Assembly (NCBI GenBank): GCA_021442155.1
Contig: CM038222.1
Coordinates: 61,850,266-61,914,265 of the forward strand
DNA: 64,000 nucleotides
From: Cymbidium sinense
Taxonomy: Eukaryota > Streptophyta > Magnoliopsida > Asparagales > Orchidaceae
Direction: 5' to 3'
Shown here: one piece after another, positions 12,687 to 24,899 of the stretch
Position numbering within the stretch: the first letter of the stretch is position 1
Layout of the letters: every line of letters starts with the position of its first letter
Translations under genes and position numbers: made by a program
Notes under the pieces: generated by a model
Seen by the model: only the letters and a program-made list of their open reading frames with translations
Database searches by the model: none
Told to the model about the DNA's origin: nothing

Positions 12687-12704
12687 TCCCCAGTGGAGTC
12701 ACCA
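12687..12704 (-). promoter_or_regulatory. Primer-binding site, tRNA-Arg type (copy A)
   Basis: On the minus strand this reads TGGTGACTCCACTGGGGA. It is the complement of a plant tRNA-Arg 3' end (ending in CCCCAGTGGAGTCG plus CCA) except for one transition. Its place, directly inside the LTR and ahead of the leader, is that of the minus-strand primer site for reverse transcription. tRNA-Arg priming is typical of the Tat/Ogre group. The tRNA match is from memory and was not searched. Confidence 0.75.
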
Positions 12705-15700
12705 GAAAAATCTGTGATGAAAATTTTCATTCTTCATCTATCTTTCTTTTTGAGTAAAAATAAATGAAGAATAAAAATAACAACTTTCTTGTGTTGGACA
12801 TCATGTAGATCTGTAGATGTTCTTATTAGGGTGATCAGGTACGACATTGAGGAATGATGTACAATCTCGAGAGACAGAAGTCACCATTTTACAATGGACC
12901 TAATCACCTTAATAAAGACTCCTAAAGACTATTAATCTTCGGATGTACTAGAGATTCTTCCCCTACATTATATGGAAAGGTGAAGCAGGATTTATTTTAA
13001 ATCGGGTTCGTTAAGTTCCCTATGGAGGCAAGCCCCATAGTTAATTATATCCCAAAAAATGAGATCCCTTAGGAATACTCTCGATTAAGGTAAATGATCA
13101 TTGTCTCCAAAGATTTCAATGATAGGATATCAATCAATTGGTTTACTTTTAGAAGATCAAGTGAGATTGATCAAGAGGAGGGAGTTATTATTGAAACCAA
13201 AGGAAGATAAGTAGGGGATGCTTATGATACTAGGAAGCCTAGTAAGCATCCCAAACTATCCTATGGTTGGCTTTATATTTTTTAGAAATTGAAGTGATTT
13301 GTTTGTTTGAGTTGAATTTTCATTATAAATCTAGGGCTTACAATTCCATAACACAATATCGTGAAAATGCCTAAGAGGTGAGGATTTATGCTTGTAGCCC
13401 GCAAAGGGAAGTAGCAACCTCTGAACCTAAATCTAGGAAGCTTTGGTGAGGGCCAAGGCATGACCTAAATCTAAGGCAAAAAATGGGTATTTAGTTTACC
13501 TCCACATGAGAGGATAAATCACCCGACTGTTGGACTTACAACCGCTTGGGGGTGGCCGCCAACTAACTCCTATGATTTTAAATACATGTAGGCAAGTCTT
13601 ATGCTTTTGCAAGATAGCTAATTTAGAAAAAGACTAAGTCCTTAAACACACTCTCTAAGAGACTAGATCATGTAGGGCATGATTAATGACTTAAATCTAA
13701 TGCAAATTTTTGTTATGTTTTATTTTTATTTTTGGATAATTGATTTGACACAGGATATGGGATTCATATACCTAATGCATGAGAAATTGGATTATGGGCC
13801 AAAATAAGCAAGAAGGAGGTGTGTTTCCACCATAGCTCTCAAAGGTCAAGCCAAGTTCCCTGGCAAAGGTGGAAGCCCTCCATAATAAGAGTGAAACAAG
13901 ATATTTTTATGCATGATGTGAAAACATACAACATTCAGCTAAGGGGTTGCTAAATCCTTTATCTTATTTTATAACCTAGGCTTTAGATGAGGTTATGAGT
14001 TGTTAATTTTTAGTTTTGAGTTGATTAATTGGATATAAAATTTATTTTTTTCCTAAAAGCTTAATCACATTCAGGCCATTCATTGAAGTAAGGAAGAAAC
14101 TAGGAAAACATGTCATCTTAATGCACAAGCTAAACAAATATCAAACAATTTATAAAGCTAGCGTAAAAGAATAAGCAGTCTTTTGTGGTCGGGCTCCACC
14201 ATACAAACCTGAAAAGAAATTGGGTAGCTGAGCTCTACTCTTATACAACCTAGATTACCAATGAATTAATTACAATCAAGAAGGAATTCATGTTATGGGG
14301 GGTCTTCATTCTTCACTTCTTCTTTCTTCATTTCTTATTTCTTCTTTCTTCTTTCTTCTTTCTTCTTTTGGTTGGTTGGAATGTAATTGCTCCAAAGGCT
14401 TCAAATGGTGCATAAGACATAGTCTTATGACCAATGTTCATCCTAATCTCCCATAACATTATTCCAAATCCTAATTGCAAAATTACATGAAAATGGGAAA
14501 AGTAAATATAACTAAAACCTTCAAAACAGAGATTAGCTAAACAAACCATACATCCCAAGCATGTATATGAATAAATTTGACTTAGTATCCCACACATGGG
14601 TAACCAAGTCCACCTGGCCTATTTTGGATTATGCTTAGGGGTATAAGCAACCTACACAACAAAAAGAATTTATATTTTTATTACAGTGCCCCTTAAGCAA
14701 AATCCCCTGCAAAAGACATGGTTAGACTAAGATCGCCCTACCATTTAGTCTACACACATACACCCTAACATCTAGACTAAAATATCACATCACAAAATAA
14801 AATCAAGCATCAAACCATGCACCGCCCTAACATAGGACTAGAAATGGTGACTTAGCCTAATGTGTGTGCTATTTAAGGCTTCTGTGATATGTCTTAGCTA
14901 AGCTTTAATGTTAGAGTTTTCTAAGTGTGAGAGATTCAACTTAGAATGGTGGTTTCACTTTAAGTAATTTAGTTGATTTGGTTGATTTTATTTGATGATT
15001 TGATTTGGTTTGAATGAACTTACACTTAATTAACTAAGTGTTATAAAGAGTGGAAAAGAGAAGAGAACTTCTCTTTCCTCGCTACCTTAAGTAATTTCTA
15101 AGGTAGATTCATTAGTTATTTTTCTTTAGTGAATATTTTATTATGTGTTTTAATTAATCCTAAGTTTAGATTTTCTCTAAATAAACCTATTCAAATAAGA
15201 AAGGCATTTTAGGATTAATTGAAGTGAATTACTATTACAAAATACAAAACACTTTATTTCTTTCCAACATGTGTAACATGCATATGGATGAACCCTAAGC
15301 ATATCTATACATGGAAATGTTAGCACAGCTTAATGATGGATGTTAAGAGATGTTGCTTAAAGAAATTTGGATGTTTTTATGATGCATGAGTTTGTTAAGT
15401 AGAAAAGAGATTCTTTTATCCATTAATCAAATTCACATTTACATGTATGAAAGACATAAGTGAGTACGGTGCCATTATTTTCTACACCAGGGGTATAAGG
15501 TACAAGACCTTCTTAGGGCTACTTAAAGCCTCACAATCCCGGGATGTCCAGAATAATATAGCACTTTTCTTAAATACATGTGCATGTACAAAAAGAAATA
15601 AATGGAAAAAGAGTCATGCAAAAGATTTTTATGTGTTTGTTCGATTTTGGTTGTTTAATTTACATGTGCAAATGTGAAGATACTTATTAAATGATAACAT

Positions 15701-16805
15701 AGGAATGGATTTAAACAAGTGTTGTGTTCTTTTCAAATGAACTATACACTTTGAAAATCCTATTCAAAACTATGTTAAAAGATAAGAGAAGGAAAGTCAC
15801 ATAATGCACATCTTATGTTATACTCACATGCAAGCTTATAAGTAATTATAAGTAGCATATATTTCATTTGTAATGTTTGATTTATAAGTTTTGAAAATAA
15901 TTTTGGATTTAGTAGTGATAATAGCCATTCATATTCTTACTTTAGCCAAAACATGCAATTTGACATAAAAGAAATATTTCATTTTAATTTGATTTTTCAA
16001 AAGACATGAATGCATGATTTTATATGACAAACAACATTTAGCATGCTAAAGAAACAAAGTGATGCAAGCATATAACTTCATTCACCCTAATTAATTCCTA
16101 AAGACAATCCTATGGAATAAGATCATATAAAGTGAATCAACATTGTTTAAAGAAATTTTTAGTTTTGTTTTGAATTTTATTTGAATTTAGGAAATGTAAA
16201 AAGGTTTGCTGGTCATAGTCCAACTCCCACATGTGTGAATCAATTTAGTTTAATTTTTAAAACCATTAGATTGATTTTATATTTTGTTTAGGTTAAGGTG
16301 TACATTAAGTTCATTAATTACCACTTACCTACACCTCCTTAATATAATTATTCAAACAATTGTGAACCAACATATGATATGCAACCACATTAAATTTAAA
16401 TTAGCAATACACCCTAAGAAAGAAAGGATCTAATGTAATTGACTCATAATTATTGATTAATTAAGCTAAAGGGTTTAATTAAGTACTTTCATAACCTTCC
16501 CACACATGTGGGTTGGAAATGATTTCTTTAAATATACCTTAGGCTTTTGAACACCTAAAGATCTACCCAGCAAAGGATTGATTAAGTTCAGATTGATTTT
16601 GGAAATTTGATTAAGCTAATTAAGATTATTAGTGGACTAACCCCTAAGTAGATTTGGATTAAGGAAGGAAGGGGGTTTAGGTTTTGAGGCAAATTCATTA
16701 GGATGAAATTTCCCTTCATAAAGGACTAAAGAAAATTCTCCCTAAGCTCAGTTTTGAGGCATACCTCATCGGAGGTTATCACCAGTGCTCCCAACTGTTG
16801 AGGTA

Positions 16806-16828
16806 GCTTCGTCTAGTGGAGACGAAGC
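16806..16828. other. Perfect 9-bp LTR hairpin
   Basis: GCTTCGTCT (16806-16814) is followed by the loop AGTGG and then AGACGAAGC (16820-16828), a perfect inverted repeat. The same element occurs at 3600-3622, with one T in place of C that still allows a G/T pair, and in weakened form near 21317-21341. In the LTR at 33454 the site is disrupted near 38240. Confidence 0.65.
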
Positions 16829-17589
16829 CCTGTTGAAGGTTTGAAGGCTTGAGGTGGAGTGGATCTTCTTATTGGCCAAAGTGAGCTTCAATGGCTTGCA
16901 GCTTTCATCTAACTCCTCCTTCCCGTGGCTTGATTTGGGATTTGATTTGGGTGAGCTCGATTGGGTCCTTTGATGGTGCTTGCAAGAGGAATTGGGCTTT
17001 GGTAAAGTGTTGAGCAAAGTAGAATTCTCACTCACCTCCCCTATTTTTGGCTTAGGCAAACTGAGAAATAGAGAATTCAATTGAGCTTGAGAGACCTTAG
17101 GAGAGCTTGGCAATGCTTTCTTTGAGTTTCTAGGGCTCAATCAATATCAAGTGATCTGAAATGAATTGGAATTAGGGGGAGTATATCTCCCCCTACTTGA
17201 ATCGGACGGTTGTGAGCTCACATGCCATTTTGATCAAATTGATCACATGGAATGGGTTTGTTAGGTGCCATGATTGATTGTAGAATGGAGGAGCCATGTT
17301 AAAATGAGGATGTGAGGGATTCCATGTGGAGAATTTTCCATTGGGTTGTTGATTTTGGCCTTGGGTTGGGTTTGGCTAACCCAAACCAATTGGGTCATGT
17401 GCACCACACTCATTAGTTCATTTGGTCCACTATGATGGTGCCAAGTGGCCATGAAAAGATTTGACCAAATTCCAAGTGGAATTGGCCATAGGTTACCACT
17501 TGACCTAGAGGTAAAATGGTCATTTGGCTTTAATTTTAATTTAGGAAGATTTAGAATAGTTTGAAATTGGGTTGGGAAAAATTTCAAAG

Positions 17590-18430
17590 AATTTGGAGTT
17601 GATTTGATATCATTTGGCTCATGTTGACCCATTTAGGTCAAAATGGGTCAACTTGGGTCAAGTTGATCGATTGGTAAAATTTGGTCAAACCAAGGGTTGG
17701 GTCAAGCTCATATGATCATTTGAAATGTTTTGGTATCAATGGTTTGATTCGATTTGATTTGTATTTGCTTTTGGTTCATTTGATTTCACTTAGGTCAAAT
17801 GGGTCAAGTTGGCCAATATGTACCCATTTGAACTAATTGGGTTAGGTCATGGGTTGGTCATTTGAAATGTTTTGCAAGCTTTGGTTTCAATCAATTTTGG
17901 CTTGATTTGACCTTTTAGGTCAAGTTGGGTTCGAGGTCAATTGGGCTAGGTTGGGTCTAGTTGACCAATTGAGGATTTGGTCAAGTTTAACAAGTTATTT
18001 AGAATGAAATTGACCTATTGGTTGTAATTGATTTGGCTAAGATCAAGATTTGGCCCATTTTGACTTTTTAGGTCAAGTTGGGTCAACTTGGGTCAAATGG
18101 CCAATTGGGCTAGGTTAGGATTAAATGATGACTTGGTCAAGTCCAAACATTGATCATAAATTAGTTCTGATCAATGGTTTCAATCAATTTAGCCTATTGT
18201 GGATTTTGGCTAGTTTAGGTTTCATTTAGGTCAAATGTTGATTTGGTCAAATGCTAGGTTTGACTTAGTTTGACCCAATTTGAGTGATTGATCATCTTAT
18301 GATGATTTTTGCTCACAATGTGAGGCTTAGATGGGCTTAGTTCAATCCAATTTGGGTAGGATTAGAATTTAGCCGAAAAAGGTACTTTAGGTCACTTTGG
18401 GTCAAGTGAGCCTAAGTGGGTCAATTGACT
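17590..18430. promoter_or_regulatory. Dense cluster of W-box-like words in the LTR
   Basis: By eye there are about 18 copies of GGTCAA and 5 or 6 of TTGACC in roughly 850 bp, often in tandem as 'gggtcaacttgggtcaa'. Both words are the WRKY-factor W-box core (TTGAC followed by C or T) in its two orientations. The same cluster exists at 4440-4640, 22120-22330, 38950-39800 and 59480-60000. In minus-strand LTR coordinates it lies about 1-1.8 kb from the LTR start, which would be U3 promoter territory. That these words bind any factor is inference; a simple repeat origin is also possible. Confidence 0.45.
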
Positions 18431-19379
18431 TGATCAAGGCTTGATTCAAGTTTGATTGAACTCACATATAGACTTATGATTGAAATATAAATCTATTTGC
18501 AAGTGATTTGGAGTCAAATGGGTTTTGATTCATTTGATAATTTCAAGTTCAAAGGATGAACATTAGTTTGATTTGGGTTTGAGTTTTGAATTTAGTTTTT
18601 GTTTGATGATTGAAGTTTATGGTTGAATTTGATTTGTGATTGAAGGATTGATTGTTTGTAGAGAAAATCCAAAGGCTTGGATTGATTTGAGTTTGATTTG
18701 GCTAAGTTCAAGAATTTGACTTGAAAGGGTTTAGGTTGGATTTTGATTAGATTTGGATTTGAGATTTGAATTTGGTTTCAATTATTTGAATTTATATTTT
18801 TATTTATATTTGTGAATATAAATGAGAATATAAATGGGTTATGAAAAAATATTTCGAATTTGATTTGATTTGGATTTCATTTGAGCTAACACATGTAATT
18901 TGGAATCAAAGTGACTTAGGGAGGATTTTTAAATTTGGAATTCAATCATGAGTTTCAATCATTTGGAATTGATACATGATTTGAGAAAATCCATTGGAAT
19001 TGATTTAAGGTTTGAGAAAATCAATTAAGTTAGATTGATTTGAGATTTGATTTCGAATCAAAGTTGATTTTAATTTGAAGTTGATTTAGATTTGAAGTTG
19101 ATTTGAATTTGGAATTGGTTTGAATTTGAAGTTGATTTGGATTTAAAGTTGATTTAAAGAAGGAAGTAGGGATTTGGTTCAAGCTATAGGGTAGGCAAGT
19201 TTTCCTAACATTCCTAAGGCATGACCTATTTCTATGGTTAACTCTTCTAAGTCTTTAGAGTTAGGTTGAGTGTTAACCTAATCACTAGAAGTGTCTTCAG
19301 ACTAAGGAACTCCTAGTGTCTAAGAGGAGTCTTATGTCTAAGATGGAGAGGTTGAGAGCTCATTCTAAAAATGAGGTCA

Positions 19380-22300
19380 ACAAAGGAAAGAAAGAGAACT
19401 TCATAGTACACATTTTATGTTTTCATCACATGCAAGCTTATAAATATTTATAATTAATATCACTTCATTTATAATCTTTGGTTTATAAGTTTTGAAAATA
19501 AATTTTGATTTAATAGTGATAATAGCCACTCATATTCTTGATTTTAGCCAACACATGTAATTTGACATAAAAGGAAATATTTTATTAATTATTTTTTAAA
19601 AGAAATGAATGCATGATTTTATATGGAAACCAATATTTAGCATGATTGGAAAGAAATAAAGGAATGTAAGCACATGACTTCATTTACCCTAATTAATTCC
19701 TAAGGACAATCATACCAAATAAGATCATTTAAAATGAATCAAAATTCTTTAAGGAGATTTTTATCTTTAAATTTGATTTGACTTAGGAAATATGGGAAGG
19801 GTTTGTTAGTCCTAACTCATTCCCCTATGTGTGAATTAGTTTTAATTTAGAAACAATTAAGTTGATTTTATGTTTTGCTTAGGTTAAGGTATGAATTAAA
19901 TGGATTAATTATCCCTTAGCTATATCACCTTAAGTTTAATTAACTAATTAATAATAAGCCAATATGATATGCAACCACATGAAAAGTAAATTTGCAATAC
20001 TCCTATGAAATGAAAGGGGCCTAATGCAATTGGCTTATGATTGATAATTAATTAAACTTATGGGATCTCACTTAATTACTCTTATGATTTTCTCACACAT
20101 GTGAGCCAATCATAATTTCATTATCTCTCATGATTTGAAATCCAAGGAGCTACCCAAGTTCAATTAAAGGTTGTTTAGGTTGGGTGAATTGATTTTAATT
20201 TTGATTTCATTAGGACATTAATGAATTAATTAAATGCTTTAGTTATGCTTTGATAATGATGAAATTAACTTAGGATCAAGGCCTCATTCCAATCCTAAAT
20301 CATTCAATCATTCCACTAGGTTTTGATTCCCTCATTTTGAAGATCTAATTACTTGATTAATCAACTAATCATTCCATTAACCCATTAATTAATTTAACTA
20401 AAGAATACTTTGAAAATAAATTAAGAAAAATGTCCCCAACCATATTTCCTAAATGATCTTGCTGTTTAATAGGGATAATTATGTTCAAGTGATTAATCAA
20501 GCTACTATTCATCTTTTAATTACAATTAATTTGATTAAGAGTGATTAAGGCTTACTCAAATAATTTTCCTAATTAAGTAATCAATAAAATCCTAAAATAG
20601 GGAGGTGAGGTCATCCCAAACATCCACAAAATTTGAGATTAATTGAATGCTTAATTAAAGTATAATTAATTATATTTTTGATAAAACCATAATTAAAGTC
20701 ACATTATTATAATTTTCCTAATTTCTTCTCTGAAATATCTTCAAAATGAGCTTGAGTTTGCATTTGTTGGATTTTTCTATAATTAGTTATGATTTAGGAA
20801 TTTTCATCATTAAAATCAGATTAATTAAGCATAATTAAACCCCTAATCCCATCATGTGGCATGACACAACTCGCCAATGGCAAGGGATTGTTATTTAAGT
20901 TATCATCACAAAGTCAACAAGGATGCATCATGTCCAATATAACATTAGGGCTTACTCAAATGATTTTCCTAATTAAGTAATCAACTTTAGATCGGATGGC
21001 CAGGATTAATCCCGTAGTTTAGGAGAAAATTAGAAGGATCTAAATTTTAATTTGATCAGGACCATCAATCATTGGAAGGACGGTCCTGATCTATCTCTTC
21101 TCAGTGGTGAGAGATAGTCAATCGATCGTCAGAGAGCTCATGAGCTCGAATGGAGTCATCCCACACCTTTGGGGAAGCACAAGCAATACATCTAACGGTG
21201 GAGATCGTGTGACATAATGATTTTCTTCACAAAGGACCAAGAAATTTTTAAGCTAAGATTGATTTCAATGGCATACCTTGACAGAGGCCATCACCAGCGC
21301 TTCTAACGATTGAGGTAGCTTTTTCTAGTAGAGATGAAGCCTTGTTGAAGAAATCTGGTCTTGATTTGAAGTGGTTTACTCAGTTGACCAAGCTCCTCTT
21401 CAATGATGATCTCTTGATCAACTCTTAGCTCACCATAAAGCTTGATTCAATCATTTTGACTCAATGAGATGGTTGATTAATTTCGGTTGAATTGAGTGAA
21501 TTGGTTTCAGAAATTCCCTCCCCTATTTTGGCTTTAAGTAAAATCGAGAGGAAGCAAGGGTGCTTGGAAATGGTTGAGGAAAGCTCTAGGATGCTTGGCA
21601 ACTCCTAAAGCTCTGAGGAATGAATGGCTTGTGGTTTTAGTGAGAATGAGAGGGGATATAAGTCCCCCTCCTTGGATCGGTGGAAGGTTGATTTTCCATT
21701 TTAGCTCAATGGCTTGATTGGTTGATCGGTTTGAGCTTGAAAACATCCACATGGGTCATTTTAGGTGGAGGAGTGATGGAGAGTGGCTGATCATGTGATT
21801 GGTGAGTGGATTTGATGAGCCAAGTGTTCAAAGATGATTGGGGAGGTTGATTTGGCCTTTCCTGGGTCATGGTTGACCCAAGTTCATTGGGTCATGTTCA
21901 CCACCCTCTTTGGTGCCCATGTGGACCAATAGATAGGTGTAAAGTGGCCTTGGGAAAGAAATGACTAAATTCTAAGTGAATTTGATCATGTGTTACCCTT
22001 TCACCTAAGGGAAAAGTGGTCATTTGGCTATGAGTTTGATTTGGCATATTTGAAATGATGAAAAAGTGGGTTGGGCCAAATTTTAAGTGATTTGGAGTTC
22101 ATTTGATTTGATTTGCCTCAATTTGACCTATTTAGGCCAAGTTGGGTTAAATTGGGTTAGGTTGACCAATTGGTCAAATTGGGTCAAACCATGGGTTAGG
22201 TCAAGTTCAAATAATCATTTGGGGCCTATGGGTATCATTGGTTTGGTTCAATTTGGTTTAGATTTGGTTTTGGTTCATTTAGGTTCATTTAGGTCAAATG

Positions 22301-22505
22301 GGTCAAGTTGACCAATTTGACCCATTTGACCTAATTGGGTTAGGTCATGGGTTGATTTATGCTTTGTTGATCATTTGAAATATATTACAAGCTTTAGTTT
22401 CAATCAATTTTGATTTGGTTTGATTTCAAGTTAATTTGACTTTTGTTAAGTAGGTCAATCATTAGGTTATCTAATTTCAATTGAAACTTTGGTCAAGTTC
22501 AACAA
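19380..22505 (-). repeat. Truncated 3' LTR of copy B
   Basis: The sequence begins abruptly at 'aaaggaaagaaag', right after the copy A LTR terminus, and matches 57795 onward in the LTR at 54764-61054. It also matches about 15790-17990 of the copy A LTR. It runs into the GGTCAA block (22120-22330) and stops near 22505, where the 3' untranslated region of copy B starts. Missing parts are about 1.4 kb at the U3 start and about 3 kb at the other end. It contains about 1.5 kb (roughly 20900-22370) that is deleted from the LTR at 54764-61054. The minus ORF at 21534-21752 is chance. Confidence 0.75.
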
Positions 22506-22519
22506 TCAATTTGGAAGCT

Positions 22520-23121
22520 TACTAGTTGGACAGCGAAGACTTCCAAACTAACAAGGCGCTTGTTGGTTTGCAATGGTCAAGTTGGGAAGAAAGCACGGGG
22601 ACTCACATCTTCCAACAAATGACCACTGGGGTGACATACTAATGAGGTAGCATATAGACCCGACCTAGAGCAGTTAATGAGTGAGTGCCACAGGGGGCTT
22701 GTTCCCACATCAAAATAGCTTGAGACAAAAGATTTGTATTTATTTTGTTCATATGTCAAAAGGAATAAAATGCCTCTGGGGGACTCTTACACTTAAACTA
22801 AAACATGCTGGGGAATTTAATGAAATGGTGCTGGATAAAGAGATTCCAAGAAAAGATGTTGGGTTCTCTCACACCTATCTTAGTTGCTAATCAAAATAGA
22901 TGCCTCTGGGTTCTCTTACACCTATTCTAATAGCATCGGAGAATGTGTTTGGGTTGTGAAAGAGGTATAGGATGTCACTGGGGGACTCTTACACCTACCC
23001 TAGATACGCCATGGTGGATTCGCAAGATAAGCAAACAACGCTTCAAAAGAAGAGAAGATTTGATGAATGGAATCAAATTTTTGTTCTTTTTATTAATGAT
23101 TATTTTCAAACATGATTTATT
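22520..23121 (-). other. Copy B 3' untranslated region with degenerate repeats
   Basis: The stretch matches 43556-44200 of copy C. It contains the phrase 'gaagaaagcacggggactc' (22585-22603) and four diverged copies of 'ctcttacacctaccct' near 22780, 22868, 22912 and 22987. There is no open frame of note. It lies between the integrase C-terminus and the 3' LTR, where Tat-lineage elements often carry a long non-coding tail. Confidence 0.65.
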
Positions 23122-24371
23122 TCATGGGTAATATTTCTTTAGATAGAGCCCATTAATTGGAAGCATTAGGTGTTCCCCTTTACAATCAATAAGCTGATAA
23201 GATCCTCCTTGGTAGGCCATCTCTATGACATAGGGGCATTCCCAAGTGGGTTCAAACTTGACTCCCATCTTTCGATGGGCAACAATTGGTCTGCTTAGGA
23301 CTAACATAAGTTTTCCTACTCGAAAAGACCTAGGGCGGACCAGCTTGTTGTGAGCTTGAATCATTTTGGCCTTGGCAAGTTGAGGTTCTGGCACACCCGA
23401 AGGCGACTCTCCTCCAAACCTTTGAGCACTTCTAACCGTAATTTTGCATTCTGCTCTGTAGTGATCTTGTTACCCAATGTTATCCTTAGTGACATGAGTT
23501 GAACTTCTAAAGGTACCATACACTAAAAATGGGGTAGAAGTTGGAGTTTGGTATTTGCGGTAGGGCCCACAAGGCTTCAACTAACTTTCACTACATTTAT
23601 TATCATCAAGATATTTTTTCAAGATGGATAAGAGTTTTGTTGAATTCTTCTACTAAATTATTTGCTCTAAGGTAGTAGATGGTAGAGTATCTCCAATATA
23701 TACCATGTCTCCTGGCGAAGCTGTTGATCTTCATACTTTTGAATGCAGTACCATTATCAGATATAATTCATCGAGGCACCCCAAACCTATATATGATATG
23801 GTTCCTGAAAAACTAAAGCATGTGTTGAGCTATGACCTCTCTGAGTGGGATGGCTTCCACTTGGAAATATAGTCAATCGCAGCTAAGATGAATTGATGCC
23901 CTTGGAAGAAGGAAGATCGATCAGACCTATAATGTCGGTACCCCAACACTCAAATGGCCATGAAATCAATGTAGGGTGTAGAATGTTGGGTGGTTGATGG
24001 AGGACCACACCGTGTACCTGACATTGATGGCATCTCTTAGCTATATCCATGCAGTCTGTAATCATCAAAGGCCAGTAGTATCCAAGTCTCTTGATCTTCA
24101 TCTTCATCTTCAGACCGGATTGATGTGCTCTGCATAGACCTGAGTGTACCTTGATTACAATGTCACGGGCTTCATGTTTGTCCAAACAACATAACCACAT
24201 TTGGTCAAAGGACCGGTGGTACAGGGTGCCATCAACAAGAGCGTAGGAGAGAGCTCTTTGTTTCACCTGATGGTCTTGTGACTTTTCTTGAGGTAGTTTG
24301 GTGTTCAAATAATCTATGAACAGTTGCCTCAATCTAGCTCCTTGTCTATTTTGGCAACAACCTCCCTTCAA
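23122..24371 (-). pseudogene. int: Copy B integrase, interrupted
   Basis: Integrase inserts the cDNA into the host chromosome. The 162-aa piece at 23883-24371 holds the zinc-binding HHCC domain (H76, H83, C114, C117, with GYYWP between). It also has the start of the catalytic core, WGTDIIG, with D146 as the probable first residue of the DDE triad. The stretch 23400-23880 is frameshifted but still encodes SDNGTAFKS (second Asp) and VEEFNKTL (the Glu). The last piece, 23122-23394, is the C-terminal DNA-binding part with KLVRPRSFRVGKL, a WECPYVI motif and a final KKYYP. All three catalytic positions thus survive at sequence level, but the frame does not. Confidence 0.85.
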
Positions 24372-24559
24372 GAGAAAGTCTCGATGAGTTCAACATCAAT
24401 AAGGATAGACTTGTCTATTTTTTGAATGGACTCATCTTCGACATGCCAACTCTTTGGCAAGTTTAAAGGCATCTACTACATTCTCTCAGGGAACCTTGTA
24501 GATGAATTTGACAATGCATGGCATACTCATAGTAATAAAGCTTGGTTTGAGGACTGGTA

Positions 24560-24882
24560 GGACCCATAACGGTTGATGACCAACTGAGAATCCCCAAAGA
24601 TGTTGATGCTCTTGACACTGATAGTGATGGCTAACTCCAAATCGGCAATCAAAGCCTCATACTCGGCTTCATTGTTGGTGCAAGGATGGAAAGATAGTAT
24701 GAGAATCTCATCACATCATGATTTGGAGTTAGGAGAACTATTCCTACCCCTACCTTTCCTGGAAGAATAGATCGTGGTGCTTCACCTTTAAGAAAAGAAG
24801 CAGCACCATCAAAATACATCTCCCATCGGTGGTTGTCGGTCTCCCCTAAGTTCATGATTTGTTCATTAGGGGAGATCATCAA
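24560..24882 (-). pseudogene. Copy B archaeal-type RNase H (aRNH), interrupted
   Basis: The piece 24649-24882 encodes WEMYFDGAASFLKGE and VGVGIVLLTPNHDVMRFSYYLS, the first strand of a second RNase H fold with its Asp (YFDGA). The frame then shifts, and the neighbouring frame at about 24560-24660 continues with EALIADLELAIT and a GDSQLVIN motif carrying the next acidic residues. This domain sits between the Ty3-type RNase H and the integrase. That position is diagnostic for the Tat lineage, where an archaeal-like RNase HI was acquired in addition to the original one. It removes RNA from RNA/DNA hybrids. Confidence 0.75.
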
Positions 24883-24899
24883 GGGAGAATCGAGGAAGT

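Larger units (their letters stand above)
6256..19379 (-). mobile_element. Copy A: 5'-half remnant of a Tat-lineage gypsy element
   Basis: Reading leftwards on the minus strand, this copy has a full-length 5' LTR (12705-19379) that lacks about 0.8 kb found in the fragment at 1-4635. A tRNA-Arg primer-binding site, a 2.4-kb repeat-rich leader, the N-terminal ORF, gag and part of the protease follow. RT, RNase H, integrase and the 3' LTR are absent. The element breaks inside the protease at about 6256, next to an inverted LTR piece. Copies B and C have the same order but continue into pol, so the loss is specific to this copy. All coding parts are frameshifted. It is a non-autonomous remnant and not a functional element. 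Confidence 0.8.
12705..19379 (-). repeat. 5' LTR of copy A (about 6.7 kb)
   Basis: One end is set by the primer-binding site at 12687-12704. The other is set by the terminal word GAGGTCA (19373-19379), which also closes the LTRs at 41161, 41564 and 61054. Read on the minus strand the LTR starts TGACCTC, and it ends near ATCACA just before the primer-binding site, fitting the TG...CA rule. The end beside the primer-binding site is not fixed to the base. Contents in window order are: an A/T-rich region, a C/T tract at 14290-14370, a hairpin at 16806-16828, a GGTCAA-rich block at 17590-18430, and TTGATTT-type low-complexity repeats at 18520-19160. About 0.8 kb present at 2640-3480 is missing near 16680. 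Confidence 0.8.

Noticed and set aside
16766..17140. 124-aa minus ORF inside the copy A LTR
   Set aside because: Low-complexity Ser/Pro/Lys composition and no recognisable domain. The matching stretch in the LTR fragment at 3540-3950 gives only shorter frames, and the LTR at 33454 lacks it. Coding is possible but not supported.
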